Source of the DNA: CAZJRB01 sp964547995
Lineage (GTDB): Bacteria > Planctomycetota > Planctomycetia > Pirellulales > Thermoguttaceae
DNA length: 64,000 nt
Direction of reading: 5' to 3'
NCBI GenBank assembly: GCA_964547995.1
Contig: CAZJRB010000026.1
Span: 1 to 64,000, forward strand
Position 1 is the first letter of the stretch. Each line of letters begins with the position of its first letter. Below the pieces are notes generated by a model. The model ran no database searches. It was not told the DNA's origin and saw only the letters and a list, made by a program, of their open reading frames with translations. Positions 40,831 through 47,982 of the stretch are shown piece after piece. Made by a program: the position numbers and the translations under genes.

Positions 40831-41088
40831 TCAGGATTCCTTCGGGAGTTCCGCGAGCTTCGCCCGCAACATTTCTTCCGCTTCCTCGACACTTGTGCTG
40901 GTAATGTCCTCCTCGTCAAATTTCCAATTCATGCCCTCTCCGCACCGCTCCATGCAAAACGAGCCCGCCAGGGCGACCTTCTCCTCGAGGTTCTCCGCCT
41001 GGATGATCTCGACGAACCGCTTCAACACGGCCCGCGAACCCCGGATATGACACGAGCTGCCTACGCAGACAGTCACCGTAACCGGCAC
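40831..41088 (-). CDS. Thioredoxin-like [2Fe-2S] ferredoxin
   Basis: An 85-residue protein with the four-cysteine pattern of NuoE-type ferredoxins (VCVGSSCHIRGS near the N-terminus, then GSFCMERCGEG). Free-standing proteins of this type accompany NADH-linked hydrogenases and dehydrogenases. GTG start with GGAGAA eight bases upstream. It lies between the CooF-like ferredoxin and the PAS gene, suggesting a part in passing or sensing redox state. Confidence 0.82.
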   Translation of the reverse strand: MPVTVTVCVGSSCHIRGSRAVLKRFVEIIQAENLEEKVALAGSFCMERCGEGMNWKFDEEDITSTSVEEAEEMLRAKLAELPKES

Positions 41089-41129
41089 TTCAAGTTCTCC
41101 TAGTCTGAAGACCCCTCTTCCACAAAACG

Positions 41130-41672
41130 TTACTGTTTCTCGTCAACGTCGCTGATTGCAACGATTTCGGCAGCGGCCCTCGCTCGGGCCCGCCGCGCGT
41201 TTTCATCCACTTCTTCGAAGGCGAGGGCCCCGACCGGGCACGCCGAGACGCACGCCGGCTCGAGCCCTTGCCCTTGCCTTTTGATACAGAGGTCGCACTT
41301 GACAACGGCTTGGCGTCGGGTTGCCCCATCGCTCGACGCCCGGGCGGCCAGCCGGACGACGCCGAACGGGCAAGCCTGGACGCAGAACGCGCAGCCGATG
41401 CACTTCTCCTGATTCACGACCACGGGCCCCGATTCACCGGGGCGGTACAGTGCCCCGGATGGGCACACCGCCACGCACGGCGCGTCCTCGCAGTGCCGGC
41501 ACTGTAGCGGCACGGCGAACTCCCCGGACGATTCGATGAAAACGCTCGGCCGGGCGCCCTGATCGTAGATGGCCTCGACGAGATCATCCGTATCGGCATG
41601 GGCCAGCGCGCAAGCGAGCTCACACGCCCGGCACGCCAGACACTTCACCGGATCGGCAACGATGCGTTTCAC
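41130..41672 (-). CDS. cooF: CooF-like polyferredoxin, CODH electron partner
   Basis: A 180-residue iron-sulfur protein with four [4Fe-4S] cluster motifs: CLACRACELAC, CRHCEDAPCVAVCP, CIGCAFCVQACPFG and CDLCIKRQ...CVSACPVG. This is the HycB/CooF pattern. CooF takes electrons from carbon monoxide dehydrogenase. The GTG at 41672 is preferred to the one at 41681 because AGGAGG lies 8 bases before it. It is encoded 29 bases after cooS and upstream of the NAD-linked diaphorase genes, suggesting the path CO to CooS to CooF to the diaphorase. Confidence 0.88.
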   Translation of the reverse strand: MKRIVADPVKCLACRACELACALAHADTDDLVEAIYDQGARPSVFIESSGEFAVPLQCRHCEDAPCVAVCPSGALYRPGESGPVVVNQEKCIGCAFCVQACPFGVVRLAARASSDGATRRQAVVKCDLCIKRQGQGLEPACVSACPVGALAFEEVDENARRARARAAAEIVAISDVDEKQ

Positions 41673-41701
41673 GGTTGACACCTCCTCGGTTTGCTTATTT
41701 G

Positions 41702-43657
41702 TCAGCCCGCCGCAGCCGGCTCGGCCTCGGCGGTCTTCGGTGCATACGGTTGCTCGTACATCGGCAGCGGGAGCCCAAGGTCGGCTCGCTTGCGGTCGAT
41801 GTGGTCGATCATCAGGTGCGCGGCCTTGATCGGGTCTTCCTCGAAGGCCCAGGTCGCGCCGAAGTGTTCTTCAAACGTTTTGGTCAGCAGTTCGGTGACT
41901 TTCGGGGAGCCCTGCACCGGCAGCGGCGGGTTGACGACGGTGAAAATCCCGCTTGCCACGACGTACATCCCGATGGAGATCGCCTTCTCGCTCATCCACT
42001 CGGGCGCGGCGCCGGCCACCGGCACTTTGTCCATCGAGTCGCCCAGCCCCCCTTCCTTCACGATTTCCACCACCGCGGTAAGGATGCGCGAGTTATCCAC
42101 GCAGCTTCCGACGTGCAGCACGGGCGGCATACCCACCGCGCGGCATATCTCGTCGAGCCCCTTGCCGGCGTAGTTGGCCGAAGCCTCCGGCGCCAGCAAT
42201 CCCGCCTTGCCGCAGGCGATCGCGCTGCACCCGGTCTGCACGACGAGCACGTCGTTGCGGATGAGCTCTTTGACCATTTCGAGATGGTAATGGTCGTGGG
42301 TAAACTTTGCGTTGTTGCACCCGACGACCCCGGCGACGCCGCGGAGCCGCCCGGTCTGAATGCCGTCGTTCAGCGGCCGGTAGCTTGGGCGGTACTTTCC
42401 GCCGAGCGACTCGAAGACGTTTTCAGTTGTGAATCCGGCTACCAGCTTATCCTGCTCCGCCGGGATGTTGATTCTCGCCGGGTCGCGGTTTGCGAAGTTC
42501 TCGATGGCGATTCGGAGGATCTTCTTCGCCGTTTCCATCGCCTCTTCCTCGTGGAACTCGATGTGCGTGGCGCCCGGGAACTTCGCCTTGGGGCTGGTCG
42601 AGATCACTTTCGTGTGGAAGCACTTCTGGAGTTCCGTAACGGCCGGGAAAATGCACTGCACGTCGATGAGCATCACCTCGACGGCGCCGGTGATAATGGC
42701 AAGCTCCTGCTGGAGGTAGTTGCCCGCCAGCGGGATGCCGTGGCGCATCAGGATCTCGTTCGCGGTGCAGCAGATGCCGGCGAGATTGATGCCCTTGGCG
42801 CCTTTTTCCTTGGCCAGCGCGAGGAGTTCGGGATCGCCGGCCGCCGCCACGATCACGTCGGAGAGCGTCGGTTCGTGGCCGTGTACGATGAGGTTCACCT
42901 CATCCTCTTTCAGGACACCGAGGTTCGCGCGCGACCGGACCCAGTGCGGCTCGCCGAAGAGAATGTCCGAAACGTCGGTGGCGATCATCGACCCGCCCCA
43001 GCCGTCTCCGAGCGCGGCGCGGACCGATCCCATAATGAGGTGTTCGGGATCGTTGTCCACGCCGACGTGCGTCATGTGCATCCCGGTCACGATTTCGCGG
43101 TCCACGCCGCGGGGGGTGGCGCCGGCCGTTGTCCAGAACTTTTGTTGCTGTTCCGGGGCGCGGGCGACGTTGGCAATGATTCCCTCCTGCTTTCCGAATT
43201 CTCCGAGAAGGAAATGCGCGAGTTCCATGGCGATTTCTTCGTTGCTGCGGTCCTCGCAGGCGATGCCGTATTCCTCGGCGAGCGAACGGAGCTTCGCGGG
43301 GCCTTTGATCTTGTACGCCTCGGACTTGCCCTCTGAAGCGAGCAGCAGGGCGTGAACGATGTCGCGCCCGTGATCGGAGTGTGCCGCCGCACCGCCCAAC
43401 AAAGCGCGGAGCAGGTTTCTGGCGACAATGGTGTCGGCGGTTGCCCCGCAGACGCCCTTGTCCGCCCTCTCGCCGAACGGATCGATCCGGCAGGGCCCCA
43501 TGGTGCAGTTCCGGCAGCAGATGCCGAGTTGGCCGAACCCGCACTGTGGCTCCTGCGATTCGAGCCGGTCCCACGAGACGGGAATGTCCGCCTCGCAGGC
43601 GTGGTTGATCATTGCCAATGTAGCGGGGTCGACCGAGCGGTTGTTTTTATCGGCCAT
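41702..43657 (-). CDS. cooS: Ni-dependent carbon monoxide dehydrogenase
   Basis: A 651-residue catalytic subunit interconverting CO and CO2 at a nickel-iron-sulfur C-cluster. The B/D cluster cysteines are in QCGFGQLGICCRNCTMGPC. C-cluster ligand regions are visible as GICCTANE, DVQCIFPAV, GVVGCNNAK and TGCSAIACGKAGLL. As AcsA it would feed CO to AcsB. The gene order with cooC, cooF and acs genes fits both roles. Length is within the range for CooS/AcsA. GGGAGAT lies 11 bases before the ATG. It is the second gene of the operon. Confidence 0.96.
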   Translation of the reverse strand: MADKNNRSVDPATLAMINHACEADIPVSWDRLESQEPQCGFGQLGICCRNCTMGPCRIDPFGERADKGVCGATADTIVARNLLRALLGGAAAHSDHGRDIVHALLLASEGKSEAYKIKGPAKLRSLAEEYGIACEDRSNEEIAMELAHFLLGEFGKQEGIIANVARAPEQQQKFWTTAGATPRGVDREIVTGMHMTHVGVDNDPEHLIMGSVRAALGDGWGGSMIATDVSDILFGEPHWVRSRANLGVLKEDEVNLIVHGHEPTLSDVIVAAAGDPELLALAKEKGAKGINLAGICCTANEILMRHGIPLAGNYLQQELAIITGAVEVMLIDVQCIFPAVTELQKCFHTKVISTSPKAKFPGATHIEFHEEEAMETAKKILRIAIENFANRDPARINIPAEQDKLVAGFTTENVFESLGGKYRPSYRPLNDGIQTGRLRGVAGVVGCNNAKFTHDHYHLEMVKELIRNDVLVVQTGCSAIACGKAGLLAPEASANYAGKGLDEICRAVGMPPVLHVGSCVDNSRILTAVVEIVKEGGLGDSMDKVPVAGAAPEWMSEKAISIGMYVVASGIFTVVNPPLPVQGSPKVTELLTKTFEEHFGATWAFEEDPIKAAHLMIDHIDRKRADLGLPLPMYEQPYAPKTAEAEPAAAG

Positions 43658-43731
43658 CGATTGTTATCTCCCATCGGAGTTAATATCCCGGGCGACGTAC
43701 AGCGGACTGTTGGAGGGCTGCCTTGCGGCGG

Positions 43732-44526
43732 TTATCCCACCGCAGCCTGCTGCTGCTTGCCCAAATTTTTCTCCAAAGCTTCCCCGATGCGGCTGACCGC
43801 CTCGATGAACGGTGGGTCGTCAACGTCGACCGGGCGTCCTTCCAAATCGGCGCGAGCCAGCTCTTCGCTGTAGGGAAGCGTGCCAATGATGATTTGCCCG
43901 CTTAAAGCCTCTTGCAACATGTCGCTTTCATGCTGCCCGCGGACCTTGTTTGTCACGACGAAAGTCTGCTTGATTCCGATATCGGCCGCGAGTTTCCGTA
44001 TTCGCGCGGCCGTTTGAACGCTTCTCATTCCGGGCTCGACGACCGCGATCATGGCGTCGACCCCGCCGGCGGAAGCCCGCCCCATGTGCTCCAAACCCGC
44101 CTCCATGTCCAGGATCACGTCGTCTTCCACCCGCAGCAGGAGGTGCTGCAACAGGGCCTTCAGCACCGCGCCTTCGGGGCACATGCACCCCTTACCGCCG
44201 GTCTCGACAGTCCCCAGCACAAGGACCCGCACGCCGGAGACATCCACCGAAAATTGGTCGGGCAGGTCGTCCACTCTGGGGTTGAGCTTAAACATCAATC
44301 CCGCGCCTTCGTCCTTTGCGCCGGTGCGTTCGAGGATGAGTTCCCTCATGTGGGCGATAGGCTGAGGCACACTCTGCTGAGCGAGCCCGATTGCCGCAGG
44401 GAGATTGCCGTCCGGGTCCGCATCCACGGCAACTACCGACCGCCCGTGCGTCGCCAGCCGCCTTGCCAGAACCGCAGTCAGAGTCGTCTTGCCTGTGCCG
44501 CCTTTGCCTACTATCGCAAGTTTCAT
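43732..44526 (-). CDS. cooC: CooC nickel-insertion ATPase
   Basis: A 264-residue MinD-family ATPase with deviant Walker A VGKGGTGKTT (residues 6-15), VAVDADPDGNLPAAIG, the CxC nickel-binding motif in GCMCPEGAV (about residue 113) and LDMEAGLEHMGR. CooC dimers deliver nickel to the C-cluster of CODH. It directly precedes cooS and is probably the first gene of the long CODH/ACS-Nqr gene series. The start is the ATG before KLAIVGKGG; its ribosome-binding site is weak. Confidence 0.93.
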   Translation of the reverse strand: MKLAIVGKGGTGKTTLTAVLARRLATHGRSVVAVDADPDGNLPAAIGLAQQSVPQPIAHMRELILERTGAKDEGAGLMFKLNPRVDDLPDQFSVDVSGVRVLVLGTVETGGKGCMCPEGAVLKALLQHLLLRVEDDVILDMEAGLEHMGRASAGGVDAMIAVVEPGMRSVQTAARIRKLAADIGIKQTFVVTNKVRGQHESDMLQEALSGQIIIGTLPYSEELARADLEGRPVDVDDPPFIEAVSRIGEALEKNLGKQQQAAVG

Positions 44527-44970
44527 TCGGTCCGATGGGGTCGGGTTGCCTGGGGCACAAAAACCAGCAGCTTCAACCTTTGGTGCAAATCACTTGACGC
44601 AACAGTCATCCGAAAGAACCGATCGCGTTCGCCTTGGCAAAGGGGGTAGAGCCCTGCTGGGGGTGTTCGTATATAGCCTTTTTTACGTTAGATCTACTGC
44701 CTGAATCGGGAAGAACGGAGGCAGCTTATACGGCTGCCGGACGGTAGAATATTGAATTCTATGTGGTCGACACCGCACCGTCAACCATCGTGGGCAGGTG
44801 TCCGATACATTTTTTCGCGAGGCATCACGCCCCCCGAAGGCAGACTGCCCGGATATACGCAATCGGGTGGCCCGCCGTGCCCCGTTGAGACGTGAAACTT
44901 GCCCTCAATTCCCGGCCACGATATAGTTGCCACCGGGGGCGGCAGCCGACCGCTGCGAAGGAGAACCGTG
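44527..44970. other. Divergent intergenic region upstream of the CODH operon
   Basis: No gene is seen. A palindrome GGCAGC-TTATACG-GCTGCC (about 44720-44738) and the A+T-rich stretch near 44680 (minus-strand TAAAAAAGGCTATATA) are candidate control elements for cooC or the divergent DUF3786 gene. No promoter matches consensus well enough to call. AAGGAG at 44958-44963 is the ribosome-binding site of the DUF3786 gene. Confidence 0.35.
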
Positions 44971-45612
44971 GTGAGCGACACAGACAAATCCCCAGGACGG
45001 CCTCGCATACCTCCCCCGCAGCAGAACCTCCAAGTAGCGATCGGGCGGGCCTACGAAGCCCTCGAAAGTCAAACGGAGGAGCAGATGTGCTGGCTGGGGG
45101 CGGAGCCCGCGGGAGACACTTGGCGGGTGCCCGTCCTCGGCGACGTGTTCGGCGTCGATCTCGCCATGCGCCGGATCGTCACCTCCGCCGGCGAGGAGGT
45201 CGGCCTGCACTGGGGCATTCTCGTGCTGCACTACCTGGCGGTCGCTGAGCGCCCGGAGCCGATGGAGCCCTCGGTCACCTTCGCCGATTTGGCCACGGCC
45301 CGGTCCTACGCCGGCGTCTACGACGGCCGCGTGATCAAGCGGCTGTGTTACACCGCCGGCAGGGACCTCGAAACGCTCACCGCGGGGGCGGAAAGCCTCG
45401 GGGCCCAACCGGCCGACGGCGGCGACGCCGCCTTCGGCTTCCAGCCGTTTCCGCGCATAACCGTACGCCTCGTCTGGCACGCCCCCGACGATGAGTTCCC
45501 CGCCTCCGCCACTCTCCTTCTGCCCGAGAACATCGAATCCTACCTCTGCTCGGAAGACATAGTTGTGCTTTCCGAGAGCCTGGTAGCCCGGCTGAGCGGC
45601 CGGCCGTTTTAG
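44971..45612 (+). CDS. DUF3786-domain protein
   Basis: A 213-residue soluble protein matching DUF3786, with VPVLGDVFGVDL, HWGILVLHYL, a FADLATARSYAGVYDGR-like segment, FQPFPRITVRLVWHAPDDEFPASA and LLPENIESYLCSED. DUF3786 proteins of unknown role turn up in anaerobes near corrinoid and acetyl-CoA pathway genes, and here the gene is divergent from cooC. The GTG at 44971 has AAGGAG 7 bases upstream; an adjacent GTG at 44968 is equally in frame. It may be a maturation or assembly factor, but this is only association. Confidence 0.72.
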   Translation: MSDTDKSPGRPRIPPPQQNLQVAIGRAYEALESQTEEQMCWLGAEPAGDTWRVPVLGDVFGVDLAMRRIVTSAGEEVGLHWGILVLHYLAVAERPEPMEPSVTFADLATARSYAGVYDGRVIKRLCYTAGRDLETLTAGAESLGAQPADGGDAAFGFQPFPRITVRLVWHAPDDEFPASATLLLPENIESYLCSEDIVVLSESLVARLSGRPF

Positions 45613-45640
45613 ATTGATGCGACCGGAGGATCGTAGACGT

Positions 45641-46498
45641 TTACGAATTCTCGTCCATCAGCGACTTGTATAGCTTCCTCACGGAGGGCAGTCTCTTATG
45701 GCCCTTCTGAAGAAGTTCGCAAAGGGGGCCGAATGACCGATCAGAAGAAACGATTGTATGGTTTCTGTGGGCGTTCAGCGCGATAATCGAATCTCCCAAC
45801 CGCTCACACCACCAACAACTCGGCTCGTCCGCCCTTGTCGCTTCGGCCTCCGCAAGCCGCTCAGCTTGTTTCGTAAACTGTTTGTTGTCTTTATACCGTT
45901 TTATCGTTTTTTCGCCGCAAAGGTCAATCCCTTGACGAGCCAGGGACCGACAGTGCTTCTCGCGAAACACACACAGATTGCAGTTTGGCTTCTTCCTTGT
46001 ACGGGAGAATCGCTCCCGAAAAGCCATGAGCTGATCTTCATTGAAAGGGCCGTCGGGGAATCGCATCTTGCCCAACTCGCATCGAGTGTAGTCGCGACAC
46101 ATCCTGACGTCGAGGTTCTCAAAACATCGAACAAGGTCCACAATTTTGTTTCCGAGTCTCCGCAATGTTGCCGCCTTCGACGATGCGGGGTAGCCTTGCA
46201 GCCAGTGTATGGCAGTCTGTACGACCAACGTCTTTTTTGCGACCGAGAATTCGCTCGATAGGTAGTGCAATCCTGTTTCGACATCCCTGAAACGCTTAAG
46301 GATGAAATAGCAGTCGATGAGGATTATGATTACACCTCGGAAGAACTCCATCCGAACGAAAGTGGAGATTTCTCGTTGACCTGCTTCGATGTGCCCCTCA
46401 ACCGCATGACGAAAGCGGGTGTCGTGCAGTGTAAGGTAACGTATTGCGGTCGTATCGAGGAACAGACGGGTTGGTTTAATCTTGGTCTTCTTCGTCAA
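45641..46498 (-). CDS. PIN-like domain protein with cysteine clusters
   Basis: A 285-residue protein. RLFLDTTAIRYL near the N-terminus and RLGDSIIALNAHRNHTIVSSDRSFGPL near the C-terminus together give the acidic-residue pattern of PIN-type nucleases (Asp15; Asp in GDSII; SSDRSF). In between is an insertion with cysteine pairs (NCNLCVFREKHC and CWWC), perhaps a metal site. It is therefore a candidate toxin or effector nuclease. A TTG start is needed because no ATG precedes the first PIN strand. The start overlaps the upstream gene by 23 bases. Base composition is visibly lower in G+C than its neighbours, suggesting acquisition. Confidence 0.55.
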   Translation of the reverse strand: MTKKTKIKPTRLFLDTTAIRYLTLHDTRFRHAVEGHIEAGQREISTFVRMEFFRGVIIILIDCYFILKRFRDVETGLHYLSSEFSVAKKTLVVQTAIHWLQGYPASSKAATLRRLGNKIVDLVRCFENLDVRMCRDYTRCELGKMRFPDGPFNEDQLMAFRERFSRTRKKPNCNLCVFREKHCRSLARQGIDLCGEKTIKRYKDNKQFTKQAERLAEAEATRADEPSCWWCERLGDSIIALNAHRNHTIVSSDRSFGPLCELLQKGHKRLPSVRKLYKSLMDENS

Positions 46499-47111
46499 GC
46501 CACTTCAGGTCCATTCTGCGGAGGTCGATTAGCGGAGTTGGTTCAAACTGGTCCAAAACCTTCTTCGCATTTTCGTATTGCGATGCTAGATCTTCTTCCT
46601 CGTACGCGAGTCGAAACACTTGCTGAAGGCCTTGAAGAAGTTCCGGAGTGTAATCTGGTGGATCCAAGTCTCGAACGCTGGCTTCGACGCTGGCGACGAT
46701 AGACAAGAACGCATCTTCGCGGCTGTCGTCTAAGAGATCGTAGCAGTCCGCTAGCGTTCGACGGAACCGTTCGATGGCCGTTCCGATCCCCAATTCACCG
46801 AGACTATGCTGAATATTATCCAGCTTATCCAACGTTTGGCTCGCAAGATTTGCACGAAGATCAAGCATTGGCTGTTTTGTGGGGGCCGGCGCCTTCGTTG
46901 GCACCTTTGTAAACCCGCCGTCCATGTCTGGCTGGAACTCGTCGTCACCCTCTTCTTTCGGATCGATCGCTGGCTCTGTGTGAGCACGTCTGAACGGTAT
47001 CCGAGGTGAAGGCGGACCATGGGGTAGCGGTTCGTCCACAAGCGAATTCGTAGAACTTGGGGGACTTACTGGAGACTGTAGCAGGGTACCACGTTCGTCA
47101 AATGCAGCCAT
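46476..47111 (-). CDS. Hypothetical protein of the lower-G+C island
   Basis: A 211-residue protein I do not recognise. Residues 1-85 are proline-rich and probably disordered (SPVSPPSSTNSL, KAPAPTKQP). Residues 85-211 are helical and acidic, ending DLKWLDEEDQD. There is no membrane segment. GGAG lies 9 bases before the ATG. It starts 4 bases after the end of the frameshifted gene and overlaps the PIN-like gene, so it is the middle gene of a three-gene operon. By position it could be an antitoxin or adaptor for the PIN-like protein. Confidence 0.6.
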   Translation of the reverse strand: MAAFDERGTLLQSPVSPPSSTNSLVDEPLPHGPPSPRIPFRRAHTEPAIDPKEEGDDEFQPDMDGGFTKVPTKAPAPTKQPMLDLRANLASQTLDKLDNIQHSLGELGIGTAIERFRRTLADCYDLLDDSREDAFLSIVASVEASVRDLDPPDYTPELLQGLQQVFRLAYEEEDLASQYENAKKVLDQFEPTPLIDLRRMDLKWLDEEDQD

Positions 47112-47115
47112 TTCG

Positions 47116-47725
47116 CTAGCTCCGGATATACTCGCTAAGGCGTTCGGTCGTCTTCTGGGAGAACTTCTTCACTTCGCGAATGAAGGATGTCAGGTTGAGT
47201 CTTTGAACATCTTCGTCAAAACAGTCAAGATCAATCATAATAAACTGTTCTGGTATGCTTTGTTTGTAAGCTTCAAAGGTTTCGGTTTCGTTCTCGTCGT
47301 CACCAAAGATATGGGCCTCATGATGGACTTTCTCAAAGTACTCATTCCTCCGCATAGGCCCAATGGTTAGATTGTACTTCCAACCGTTGTCTGTTTCATG
47401 GGTACGAATGCAGGCCATATCGACATACTTGTCAGCGATGATCCTTGAGAGAGCGTCGTCTTGCAGCAGGAATTTGTTGGCCAACAACTCGGTTGTTGCG
47501 GGAAACGTCTTGCCGAAGTCCAGAACAAACCACTGTCTTACACCGACTCGTTCGCACTGCTCAAGTGCCAGCTTCCCTCTTACTTTCTCGACAATCGTAA
47601 TGCCATGCTCGATTTCCGTGGGAGTGTCGGTTGAACCATCACATCCCTATCTCATCCATGGTCTGATAAAACCGGAGATTCGCTTTGTACCGGATTTCGA
47701 TGACAACTTTCTGTGCGTTGGGCAT
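47116..47725 (-). pseudogene. Frameshifted gene of unknown function
   Basis: From the ATG at 47725 one frame reads MPNAQKVVIEIRYKANLRF up to a TGA at 47641-47639. A different frame, open from 47646 to 47116, then continues with TPTEIEHGITIVEKVRGKL, FVLDFGKTFPATTELLANKF and FIMIDLDCFDEDVQRL. That second frame has no usable start before a TTG at 47487. Both pieces look like coding sequence, and one base difference in the GGG run near 47645 would join them into about 203 residues. It could be a true pseudogene, programmed slippage or a sequencing error. The C-terminal part faintly recalls TIGR04255-type proteins; this is not a firm assignment. Confidence 0.5.
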
Positions 47726-47982
47726 ATCATATCTCGCGAGAGAATATCCCCCATTTGTTCTATTAGACCACCAGATCGATCAGCCTTCAAGTGGGGTGTG
47801 CTTCTGTCTCTGTTTCCGCGCGTGTCATTTGACTATTAGCGAAGGCCCCATGCCCATCCATTGGCCACATGTCAAGTGAGAAAACCAGGTATACCTCGCT
47901 GGAGGGGCAGGTCGCCGTCCGGAGAGAACCATCGCGGGATCAGATGTGGCACTGTACATATCCCACCACGAAACGCACTTCC
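47726..47982. other. Gap between fdhA and the lower-G+C island
   Basis: No gene is supported. The A+T-rich part near 47760-47840 is probably the upstream region of the island operon; no consensus promoter can be called. Confidence 0.35.

Noticed and set aside
44527..44970. Cobalamin riboswitch upstream of the CODH operon
   Set aside because: A B12-dependent pathway made this worth checking, but no B12-box-like GCCACTG motif or matching fold was seen in this gap or in the other acs gaps.
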